Below, piece by piece: positions 1 through 5,525 of a DNA stretch of 8,109 nt. Each line of letters opens with the position of its first letter. The first letter of the stretch is position 1. Origin of the DNA: an uncultured Collinsella sp. (GTDB taxonomy: Bacteria > Actinomycetota > Coriobacteriia > Coriobacteriales > Coriobacteriaceae); NCBI GenBank assembly GCA_938036665.1, contig CALHWR010000201.1:1-8109 (forward strand), given 5' to 3'. Below the pieces are notes generated by a model. That model did not search any database and had not been told where the DNA came from. It was given only the letters and a program-made list of their open reading frames with translations. A program made the position numbers and the translations under genes.

Positions 1-432
1 GCGCCCGCTGTCGAGCAGGCTACCGCTTCCGTCGAGCCGACCGCCGCTGCCGCCGACAGCAAGCCTGTCGCCGATCAGCCCGAGCCCGCCGCCGACGCAT
101 CCGCCAAGAAGGATGTCGACGGTCTGAAGGTCCTCGTCCTGTGCGCCGGCGCCGGCACCTCTGCCATGCTTGCCAACGCTATCAAGGAAGGTGCCGCGCA
201 GACCGGAGAGAACATCGCTTCCTCTGCCGGCGCTTATGGCCAGCACACTGCCATCATGGATCAGTACGACGTCATCGTGCTCGCCCCGCAGGTCCGTAGC
301 TACTACAACGACATGAAGGCCGACACCGATCGCCTGGGCATTAAGCTGCTCGCTCCCCGCGGTAAGGAATATATCGACCTTACTCGCGACCCCGCTGGCG
401 CCATCAAGTGGCTCCGCGAGAACCTCGACTAG
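1..432 (+). CDS. lacE: PTS lactose-type EIICB, C-terminal IIB domain (partial)
   Basis: The reading frame is open from base 1, so this is the 3' end of a longer gene whose IIC membrane domain lies upstream of the window. The first 38 or so residues are an Ala/Pro-rich linker, typical of the hinge between IIC and IIB in EIICB fusions. The IIB domain follows with the motif VLVLCAGAGTSAMLANAI. Its cysteine (codon 48 of the visible part, bases 142-144) is the residue that would be phosphorylated by IIA. The later stretches AGAYGQH, DVIVLAPQV and LGIKLLAPRGKEYIDLTRD follow the Lactococcus/Staphylococcus LacE pattern as I know it. In that family the protein imports lactose and delivers lactose 6-phosphate to the cytoplasm. 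The phospho-beta-galactosidase 76 bp downstream supports lactose over cellobiose, although a related beta-galactoside is possible. An ATG at 166 lies inside the domain, after the cysteine, and is not a start. Confidence 0.9.
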   Translation, partial: APAVEQATASVEPTAAAADSKPVADQPEPAADASAKKDVDGLKVLVLCAGAGTSAMLANAIKEGAAQTGENIASSAGAYGQHTAIMDQYDVIVLAPQVRSYYNDMKADTDRLGIKLLAPRGKEYIDLTRDPAGAIKWLRENLD

Positions 433-447
433 TTTTCTCCCTCTGTT

Positions 448-474
448 GGTGCCCGGACCCCCAGTTCGGGCACC
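448..474 (+). promoter_or_regulatory. Intercistronic hairpin between lacE and lacG
   Basis: GGTGCCCG (448-455) pairs perfectly with CGGGCACC (467-474) around an 11-nt loop. The bases that follow (TCTCCCTATT) are not a proper T-tract, so full termination is unlikely. It may instead partially terminate, or protect a processed mRNA end so that permease and enzyme are made in different amounts. The role is inferred; only the stem is seen. Confidence 0.45.
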
Positions 475-508
475 TCTCCCTATTCGTATCCCACAGAAAG
501 GATGACTC

Positions 509-1930
509 ATGACCAACCCCATGCAGTTCCCCGACGGCTTTGTGTTTGGCGGCGCCACCGCCGCTTACCAGGTTGAGGGCGAGACCCGTACGCACGGCAA
601 GGGCAAAGTGCCCTGGGACGATTTCCTGGCTGCTCAGGGTCGCTTCTCCCCCGATCCCGCAAGCGACTTCTACAACAAATATCCGGTCGATATCGACCTG
701 TGCCAGCGCTTCGGCATCAACGGTATTCGCGTCTCCATCGCTTGGAGCCGTATCTTCCCCAGTGGCACCGGCGAGATTAACCCCGAGGGCGTCGCCTTCT
801 ATCACGAGCTTTTCGCCACCTGCAACAAAGCCGGCGTTATCCCCTATGTCACGCTCGATCACTTCGATACACCCGAGGCCTTTTACCAGAACGGCGGCGA
901 GGGATTCCTGACGCGCACGACGATCGACGCCTTTGTCGAGTACGCCAAGTTCTGCTTTGCCGAGTTCACCGAGGTCAAGCACTGGTTTACCTTTAACGAG
1001 ATTCCCGCAACCGCCGAGGGCAGCTTTATCGTTGGCAACTGGCCGCACGGCGAGAAATACCGCCTGGACAAGGCCTTCCAGCTCATGCACAACATGATGG
1101 TGGCCCATGCCAAGGCTGTCGTCGCCTTCCATGAGGGCGGCTTTGAGGGCGAGATCGGCATTGTCCAGAACCTGGAGCCCAAGTATCCCCTCGACCCCAA
1201 CAACGCCGCCGACTGCGAGGCAGCTCGCATGGCCGATGTCATCAACAACCGCTGGGTACTCGACGCCACCTTCCGCGGCCACTATGCAGCCGACACCATG
1301 GAGGCTGCGACCAAGCTGGCCCATATCGCCGGCGGCGAGCTCGACGTCCGCGACGAGGACATCGCCGCGCTGACCGCCGCGCTCCCCTACAACGATTGCC
1401 TGGGTGTCAACACCTACAAGTGCCAGTTCCTGCGTGCCGCCGAGGGCGAAAACGACATCAACCACAATGGTACCGGCGACAAGGGCTCCTCGCGCTGGTT
1501 CCTCAAGGGCGTGGGCGAGTCATGCGTACGCGAAGGCGTACCCACCACCGACTGGGACTGGATCATCTATCCCGAGGGCCTCTACGACCTGCTGCTCCGC
1601 ATTAAGAACGATTACCCCAACTACAAGAAGATCTACATCACCGAGAACGGCATGGGCTATAAGGACGACTTTGAGGACGGCTTTATCGACGACGCCCCTC
1701 GCATCGATTACATGCGCCAGCATCTCGCGTGGATCCTCAAGGCGATCGACGGCGGTGTGAACGTCGACGGCTACTTTGTGTGGTCGCTGCAGGACCAGTT
1801 CTCCTGGACCAACGGCTATAACAAGCGCTACGGCCTGTTCTACATCGACTTTGAGACCCAGAAGCGCTATCCCAAGGCAAGCGCGTACTGGTACAAGAAC
1901 GTCGCGGAGACCGGCCTGCTCATGGCCTAG
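509..1930 (+). CDS. lacG: 6-phospho-beta-galactosidase (GH1)
   Basis: This 473-residue protein has the full length of the family and would hydrolyse lactose 6-phosphate to glucose and galactose 6-phosphate in the cytoplasm. The N-terminal FGGATAAYQVEG and IAWSRIFPSG are GH1 signatures. The acid/base glutamate is E164 in TFNE and the nucleophile is E379 in ITENG. In FSWTNGYNKRYGLFY, S432, K439 and Y441 match the 6-phosphate-binding Ser/Lys/Tyr of Lactococcus LacG. W433 matches the tryptophan next to that serine, which favours 6-phospho-galactosides over glucosides. TDWDWIIYPEGLYD and the C-terminal RYPKASAYWYK also fit LacG closely. The ATG at 509 follows AAAGGA (497-502) with 6 nt spacing. 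It lies 76 bp after the EIICB stop, in the same operon. Galactose 6-phosphate would normally go to the tagatose 6-phosphate pathway, whose genes are not in the window. Confidence 0.94.
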   Translation: MTNPMQFPDGFVFGGATAAYQVEGETRTHGKGKVPWDDFLAAQGRFSPDPASDFYNKYPVDIDLCQRFGINGIRVSIAWSRIFPSGTGEINPEGVAFYHELFATCNKAGVIPYVTLDHFDTPEAFYQNGGEGFLTRTTIDAFVEYAKFCFAEFTEVKHWFTFNEIPATAEGSFIVGNWPHGEKYRLDKAFQLMHNMMVAHAKAVVAFHEGGFEGEIGIVQNLEPKYPLDPNNAADCEAARMADVINNRWVLDATFRGHYAADTMEAATKLAHIAGGELDVRDEDIAALTAALPYNDCLGVNTYKCQFLRAAEGENDINHNGTGDKGSSRWFLKGVGESCVREGVPTTDWDWIIYPEGLYDLLLRIKNDYPNYKKIYITENGMGYKDDFEDGFIDDAPRIDYMRQHLAWILKAIDGGVNVDGYFVWSLQDQFSWTNGYNKRYGLFYIDFETQKRYPKASAYWYKNVAETGLLMA

Positions 1931-1952
1931 TTTCCGCCGCATACTCCCTGTC

Positions 1953-2000
1953 GGCCGCATACGAATCCCAAACCGGTTCGCATGCGGCCTTTTTTGTTTT
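1953..2000 (+). terminator. Rho-independent terminator of the lac operon
   Basis: The arms 1953-1965 (GGCCGCATACGAA) and 1977-1989 (TTCGCATGCGGCC) form a 13-bp stem with one A-C mismatch and an 11-nt loop. A run of six T, a G and four T follows directly (1990-2000). It starts 22 bp after the lacG stop codon. Confidence 0.9.
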
Positions 2001-2243
2001 GACTCGGCCCGAGCAGGCCGTTTGTCTCGATCTGTAACATCTAGCAGGGATTTTCGGTCCTATCTGTTACAGATCGAGACAAACGAGCGGCCCGAACTTG
2101 AAGATCTCAATCTGTAACACGTAGCCAAGTATTCCGGCCCTACCTGTTACAGATCGAGACAAACGGGTAACCCGAAGCAGAATATCTCGATCTGTAACAT
2201 CTAACCCGGTTTTCTACTCCTAACTGTTACAGATTGAGATAAT
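2001..2243. repeat. Three tandem 80-bp palindromic units
   Basis: Three units each have a left arm ending CTGTAACA, a spacer of exactly 25 nt and a right arm starting TGTTACAG. Left arms end at 2039, 2119 and 2199 and right arms begin at 2065, 2145 and 2225, so the period is exactly 80. Unit 1 has 19-bp perfect arms (2021-2039 with 2065-2083). Units 2 and 3 have 15- and 16-bp arms, each with one mismatch or wobble. The spacers also align: they share TA near the left end and CCTA-N-C at the right end, giving a short inner TAG/CTA stem in units 1 and 2. Linkers share CCCGAA. No open frame of interest crosses the array. It resembles a REP/BIME-type intergenic element or an array of regulator sites. 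It is the only content of the 1931-2306 gap apart from the lac terminator and the antitoxin promoter. Confidence 0.85.
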
Positions 2244-2266
2244 TCGACGACGCCGACGTTTTAATA

Positions 2267-2280
2267 TACCGTGGTACAAT
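2267..2280 (+). promoter_or_regulatory. Putative antitoxin promoter -10 with overlapping operator palindrome
   Basis: TACAAT (2275-2280) is a good -10 hexamer about 27 bp upstream of the antitoxin ATG; no strong -35 is seen at normal spacing. The palindrome TACC-GT-GGTA (2267-2276) overlaps it. Type II antitoxins commonly bind such palindromes to repress their own operon, so this is a candidate operator by position only. Confidence 0.4.
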
Positions 2281-2306
2281 TATGTCCCAACGTAAAGGAG
2301 GTACCC

Positions 2307-2573
2307 ATGTCAGCTTGTGTGCCCGTCCGAGATATGAAGGACACTGCTGCATTCACCACGCTTGTTGAGTCTGAGCGCGACGTCACCGTAACTAAGAACG
2401 GCTACGAGGCCATGCACTGCATCAGCAGCGACCAGTATCGCCTCATGCAAGAAGAAATCGCCAAGGCAAAACTGCTGTCTCGTATGATGTTGGCAGAAGA
2501 CGAAATATCGCAAGGCGACTACAGCGACTACGAATCCTTCGCGGCTTCGATACGAGACAAATATGACCTATAA
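2307..2573 (+). CDS. Type II antitoxin, Phd/YefM family
   Basis: This 88-residue protein would neutralise the toxin encoded directly downstream and autorepress the operon. The N-terminal half (VPVRDMKDTAAFTTLVESE, then VTVTKNGYEAMHCIS, residues 5-40) has the Phd/YefM DNA-binding layout: an R-D-hydrophobic start, a short helix, and the VTKNGY strand motif. The C-terminal half is acidic and helical (LLSRMMLAEDEISQGDYSDYESFAASIRDKY) and would wrap the toxin. The ATG at 2307 is chosen because AAAGGAGG (2294-2301) lies 5 nt upstream. An in-frame GTG at 2271 precedes the promoter-like -10 and has no ribosome binding site. The gene overlaps the toxin gene by 11 bp, which implies translational coupling. 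The family is clear, but the exact subfamily is not. Confidence 0.85.
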   Translation: MSACVPVRDMKDTAAFTTLVESERDVTVTKNGYEAMHCISSDQYRLMQEEIAKAKLLSRMMLAEDEISQGDYSDYESFAASIRDKYDL

Positions 2574-2868
2574 CGTCGTAATTCTCAAAAGCGCGCGATA
2601 TGAGTACGAGAGCATTGTCGGATACCTTGCTCAAATCCTCAAGAATCCGCGTGCAGCAGGCAATTTTGTCGCTGAGTTTGAATATCAGCTTGACCTGCTT
2701 CGCGAGCAGCCGCTTTTACGTCCTCTCTCGCACATGCAAGAGCTGGCGGCACGTAATTACCGATCGTTTCCCGTCAACAACTACGTGTGTCTATACAAGT
2801 TTGAGCACGAAACAATCTATATCGCCCACATCTTTCATCAGTCACAGGACTACGCCCGCCTGGTCTAG
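2563..2868 (+). CDS. Type II toxin, RelE/ParE superfamily
   Basis: The protein has 101 residues, the usual length for this fold. It shows the family order: an N-terminal strand (YNVVILKSARYEYESIVGYL), NPRAAGNFVAEFEYQLDLL (residues 28-46), a proline-rich turn (EQPLLRPL), then NYRSFPVNNYVCLYKF (65-80) and the C-terminal IAHIFHQSQDYARLV. The NYR...V-NNY core and the H-x-x-QDY ending are typical of the RelE/ParE group paired with Phd/YefM antitoxins. Relatives either cleave mRNA on the ribosome or poison gyrase; the sequence alone does not decide which applies here. The start ATG overlaps the end of the antitoxin frame, with no strong ribosome binding site of its own, fitting coupled and lower toxin synthesis. 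A displaced regulator-gene fragment begins two bases after its stop codon. Confidence 0.85.
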   Translation: MTYNVVILKSARYEYESIVGYLAQILKNPRAAGNFVAEFEYQLDLLREQPLLRPLSHMQELAARNYRSFPVNNYVCLYKFEHETIYIAHIFHQSQDYARLV

Positions 2869-2869
2869 C

Positions 2870-2954
2870 CCCGCGGTATCAGCTAGCAAATGACCTGCGT
2901 GTGCTCCTCGATGGCGGCGCGATCTTCGTCGGCAATATCCGGCTCAGCTTGCAC
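2870..2954 (-). pseudogene. Displaced 3' end of a DeoR-family regulator gene
   Basis: Bases 2870-2945 match 4542-4617, the 3' end of the intact regulator gene plus 13 bp past its stop, with about 66 of 76 identical bases and no gaps. On the - strand the frame reads VQAEPDIADEDRAAIEEHTQVIC and stops at 2883-2885; an in-frame TGA lies just upstream at 2955-2957. In the last 12 codons every difference from the intact gene is synonymous. Four residue changes cluster just before them. This pattern suggests the fragment came from a diverged homologue under selection, not from recent decay of a copy. It has no start and cannot make a regulator. It could be a displaced attachment-site half or the remnant of a second repressor gene. 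Confidence 0.8.
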
Positions 2955-2984
2955 TCATTATCATAATAAAGCCCCAACGAAACA

Positions 2985-3015
2985 CGGTCCTACGGTTCAA
3001 TGAGCCACAGGACCG
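2985..3015 (-). terminator. Hairpin between convergent genes, possible weak terminator
   Basis: CGGTCCT (2985-2991) pairs with AGGACCG (3009-3015). After an AC/AC internal loop, an inner 5-bp stem GGTTC/GAGCC (one G-U) closes a three-base loop. It sits 11 bp past the ATPase stop codon on the - strand. Neither side has a clear T-tract, so termination is uncertain. The stem could also stabilise the 3' end of the message. Confidence 0.4.
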
Positions 3016-3026
3016 CATGCCGTCGG

Positions 3027-4397
3027 TCAGATAAAAATCGTCATATACAGTGGTAGATATATCCTATGCCCTTCAGTCCTGAGCTGTTTTGGGTGAAGAA
3101 CTATCTCCTCTCCGACTCGTCGTTCGAATCTTCTGCCGAAATCGTCAAGTGAGATTGTTGAATACGATTTGGAAGATTTAACTTCAACAGGAGTGACCCG
3201 CGGTTTTCCAGCCGCGTCTTCAAAGCCGCGCGAAACAAGAAAATCAATTTCACGCGTTCTGGGCCGACTCCCCTCTGTTTTGGAAGGCTCCTGCCAGCTG
3301 TAATAAAAAAGCGAATGCCCCAGACTCTTAAGCTGCTGCGCCACGATGTTTTCGATTAGCATTCCTTTATTAATTGAAATTCTTCCAAATTGAATGTCTC
3401 TATGAACATCCATAAGGTCCGGACCATCATCAAACGCCAAGCTTACGAGCAATCCCGTGTCCGCCATATAGCATTTAAGCGAAGACGCGTCCTCGTGCAG
3501 GCGGTAACCCACGCTCGGATCACTGCATAAATAGCAACGGTTAATCAGTCGCGCATCCTCAAGCCAGATTAACGCCGACTCATATGTCTCAAAACGGGAC
3601 CCCTTCTCCAAGCTGTCAAATTTAAACCGTTTATTTGCCGCAGATAATTGACCCGGAATGTCGTCATAAACCGCCCGCGCACGTCTAGCATCCGAACCTC
3701 CAAACTTGGCAATGTCCTCCCTGTACAGCGCGATAATCTGCCGTTTAACCCTGTCGCATCCTCTAAAATCATTCTCTGCCACAAAGGAATCGACCGACTG
3801 AGGCATACCGCCGACAAGCATATACTCATCAAACAATCTCATGCACGTCGCATGAGCACCGTCCGGAAGCGCGGTCCGAGATTCGCACGCTTTACGGATC
3901 TCTTCTGCATAAAGATCCTTTCCGGTCGCCCAAAGATACTCCTCAAAATCGAGGGGCTCGAGAGGGATTCTTTCTTCCTCTGACGGAATAACAATGCTTT
4001 CGACATTCTTTTTGATGGAGACGAGAGAGCCCGTCTCGATGTAATCAAATCTGCCGTCTTCTACAAGATGCTTTATGTATTCGCGCGCGATGGGAAACCG
4101 CTGCACTTCATCAAAAATGACCAGCGACTCTCTCGGTTCGAGGGCCTTACCATACTGCAGCTGAAGCATGCGTAAAAAAAGATCGACATCTTCACGATGG
4201 TTCAGAAATATATCGAGCGTGGCTTTACTAGCAGCCGAAAAGTCAATGTACAGATAATCCTTGTATTCATTTTGCGCGAAGCACTTGACGAGCGTCGTTT
4301 TGCCAACGCGTCTTGCACCCTCAATAAGCACCGCAGTGCGCCCTTGCGAGCGTTCTTTCCACTCCTGCAGACGATCATATGCCTTCCGTTTAAACAT
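3027..4397 (-). CDS. AAA ATPase with DUF4143 / PD-(D/E)XK-like C-terminus
   Basis: This 456-residue protein has the AAA_14 plus DUF4143 layout. The P-loop is GARRVGKTT (residues 27-35), Walker B is LVIFDE (92-97) with the following QRFP, and ETGSLVSI (121-128) is the sensor strand. The middle region ends in LKCYMADTGLL (307-317), a DUF4143 hallmark. The C-terminus has E349, D385 in EIDFLV and EVK (405-407), the spacing of a PD-(D/E)XK nuclease-like fold. Family members are common in anaerobes and archaea, and their substrate and role are poorly defined, so no function is assigned. The ATG follows GAGGTGAG on the - strand (4401-4408). The gene lies 157 bp downstream of the deoR-type gene in the same direction, with no terminator seen between them, so read-through is possible. 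It is visibly more AT-rich than the lac genes, which suggests transfer. Confidence 0.88.
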   Translation of the reverse strand: MFKRKAYDRLQEWKERSQGRTAVLIEGARRVGKTTLVKCFAQNEYKDYLYIDFSAASKATLDIFLNHREDVDLFLRMLQLQYGKALEPRESLVIFDEVQRFPIAREYIKHLVEDGRFDYIETGSLVSIKKNVESIVIPSEEERIPLEPLDFEEYLWATGKDLYAEEIRKACESRTALPDGAHATCMRLFDEYMLVGGMPQSVDSFVAENDFRGCDRVKRQIIALYREDIAKFGGSDARRARAVYDDIPGQLSAANKRFKFDSLEKGSRFETYESALIWLEDARLINRCYLCSDPSVGYRLHEDASSLKCYMADTGLLVSLAFDDGPDLMDVHRDIQFGRISINKGMLIENIVAQQLKSLGHSLFYYSWQEPSKTEGSRPRTREIDFLVSRGFEDAAGKPRVTPVEVKSSKSYSTISLDDFGRRFERRVGEEIVLHPKQLRTEGHRIYLPLYMTIFI

Positions 4398-4429
4398 AAT
4401 CTCACCTCAGCATAATTTACGTGCTAGTT

Positions 4430-4513
4430 TACAAAAATACCGACCTTCAGATATATCTAATAATACAAAAATACCGAGCTTTAAATGAGCTTATAGCTAC
4501 AAAAATACCGACC
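4430..4513. repeat. Three 14-bp direct repeats at 34-bp period upstream of the ATPase gene
   Basis: TACAAAAATACCGA occurs at 4430, 4464 and 4498, exactly 34 bp apart; copies 1 and 3 extend by CC. The 20-bp gaps are not similar in sequence. Two of them hold palindromes: AGATATATCT at 4449-4458 and CCATTGCAATGG at 4512-4523. The third has AGCT-TAT-AGCT at 4488-4498. On the coding strand of the ATPase the repeat reads TCGGTATTTTTGTA, beginning about 33 bp upstream of the start codon. The layout suggests an operator array or an iteron-like protein-binding site. Confidence 0.85.
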
Positions 4514-4541
4514 ATTGCAATGGCCGAAACACACAATATCT

Positions 4542-4617
4542 CCCGCGGCATCAGCTAGCAGATGACCTGCGTGTGTTCCTCGATGGCAGCGCGGTCCTCG
4601 GCGGTAGTACCCGGCTC
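4542..4617. repeat. Intact-gene copy of the 76-bp direct repeat
   Basis: This is the partner of 2870-2945, in the same orientation and 1672 bp away, about 87% identical. It covers the last 21 codons of the DeoR-family gene, including the stop, and 13 bp beyond it. The two copies bracket the ATPase gene and its repeat-rich upstream region. Confidence 0.8.
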
Positions 4618-5319
4618 GCACACCACAGCGTCCAAATTGTCCAGGCGGCAGAAGGTATAGAAGTCGCGCTTGCCGATCTTGCTGGAGTCGGCGATCAGAT
4701 AGCGCGAGTCTGCCTTGCTAAAAGCGAGCTGCTGGATACGGCCCTCGTCCATGTTGGACGTAGACACGTCACCGTCCAAGATGCCGTTGGCGCCGATAAA
4801 CGCCGCATCGATGCCCAGCGCGCGCAGGGTATCCTCGGCCGTTGGTCCCACAAAAGCGGCGGTGCGGCGACGGTACATACCGCCCACGAGGCACAGCTCG
4901 CAGTCTTCGCGCGCCTCGAGCAGGTTAAACACCGAAAGCGAATTGGTCACAATGCGCAGGTGAAACGTCGGCAGCATCGAGGCCATCTGCTCAACCGTGG
5001 TGCCCGTGCCCAAAAAGATGGTCGAGCCCTCCTCGATAAGCTCCACAGCACGGCGCGCAATCTGCAGCTTTTCCTCGGCATGCTTAGTGCGCTTTTCGCT
5101 GTGCGAATACTCATGGCGCAACATAGCGTGGGGACGGCCCTGTGCACTGCGGGCTCCGCCATGCACGCGCTCGATCTCGCCTAGGCTCGCAAGTTCTTCG
5201 AGGTCGCGGCGAATCGTCATGTCCGAAACGCCCAACGCATCCGAAATCTCTTTGACCGAGACCGTGCCCTGCTCCTCGAGCAGCTGACGAACCTTATCCT
5301 GTCGCTCTGCCTTAATCAC
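4555..5319 (-). CDS. DeoR-family transcriptional repressor, LacR-like
   Basis: This 254-residue protein has the normal DeoR-family length. The N-terminal winged helix-turn-helix is TVSVKEISDALGVSDMTIRR followed by DLEELASLGEIERVHGGA (residues 19-56), with the family signature VSDMTIRRDL. The C-terminal sensor domain has FLGTGTTVEQMA (102-113), TNSL (125-128) and GGMYRRRTAAFVGP, where sugar phosphates bind in this family. The best remembered match is the Gram-positive lactose repressor LacR, which is induced by tagatose 6-phosphate. The nearby lacE-lacG genes fit that, but the target and inducer are inferred. The start is GTG at 5317-5319, preceded by GAGGA (5326-5330) at good spacing; no ATG fits better. 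It is divergent from galM and faces the lac operon. Its 3' end is duplicated at 2870. Confidence 0.88.
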   Translation of the reverse strand: MIKAERQDKVRQLLEEQGTVSVKEISDALGVSDMTIRRDLEELASLGEIERVHGGARSAQGRPHAMLRHEYSHSEKRTKHAEEKLQIARRAVELIEEGSTIFLGTGTTVEQMASMLPTFHLRIVTNSLSVFNLLEAREDCELCLVGGMYRRRTAAFVGPTAEDTLRALGIDAAFIGANGILDGDVSTSNMDEGRIQQLAFSKADSRYLIADSSKIGKRDFYTFCRLDNLDAVVCEPGTTAEDRAAIEEHTQVIC

Positions 5320-5354
5320 GATGAATCCTCGCCGTTCTTTGCGCGCATATCATT

Positions 5355-5380
5355 CAAACAGTAACGAACAAATTGTATCA
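5355..5380 (-). promoter_or_regulatory. Extended -10 promoter of the regulator gene with possible half-sites
   Basis: On the - strand, TGATACAAT (5372-5380) is a textbook extended -10 element (TG-N-TACAAT). It leaves a leader of about 45 nt before the GTG. Just downstream, CAAACA (5355-5360) and CGAACA (5365-5370) on the + strand are near-identical and 10 bp apart, on one face of the helix. DeoR-family proteins often bind direct repeats, so these may be autoregulatory sites, but no operator consensus was tested. Confidence 0.45.
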
Positions 5381-5442
5381 GACTCGTACGCGTCAAAAAT
5401 GAACGCCCGCACAGCTCCAATCATCACTTTTTTGAGAAAAAT

Positions 5443-5473
5443 ACCCCTTGCTTTAGTGGGGTGTAGTGATAAT
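5443..5473 (+). promoter_or_regulatory. Possible galM promoter region
   Basis: GATAAT (5468-5473) is a fair -10. TTGCTT (5448-5453) resembles a -35 but the spacing is only 14, so the promoter may rely on an activator or use another -35. ACCCC (5443-5447) pairs with GGGGT (5458-5462) across this zone, and AT-rich tracts (5429-5442) lie just upstream. The 206-bp divergent gap has no other clear feature. Confidence 0.3.
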
Positions 5474-5525
5474 CTCGCCTGTTCGCGCTACAGTTTGTCG
5501 GAAATACCTCGATGTTAGGAACCAA

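Noticed and set aside
404..1465. 353-codon open frame antisense to lacG
   Set aside because: It is the mirror of the GC-rich lacG codon pattern. The protein is low-complexity Gly/Ala/Val-rich, and the + strand gene has clear catalytic motifs.
2021..2243. CRISPR array
   Set aside because: Motifs alternate in orientation as palindromes, and the spacers are alignable copies, not unique sequences. No cas gene is present.
2271..2306. Upstream GTG start for the antitoxin
   Set aside because: It lies on the -10 element and lacks a ribosome binding site; ATG 2307 has a strong one.
4430..4513. CRISPR-like array with 34-bp period
   Set aside because: The repeats are only 14 bp, there are three of them, and the gaps are 20 bp; there are no cas genes. 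A protein-binding array fits better.
4573..5184. 203-codon open frame antisense to the DeoR-family gene
   Set aside because: It is a shadow frame; the opposite strand has a full winged helix and sensor domain with a ribosome binding site.
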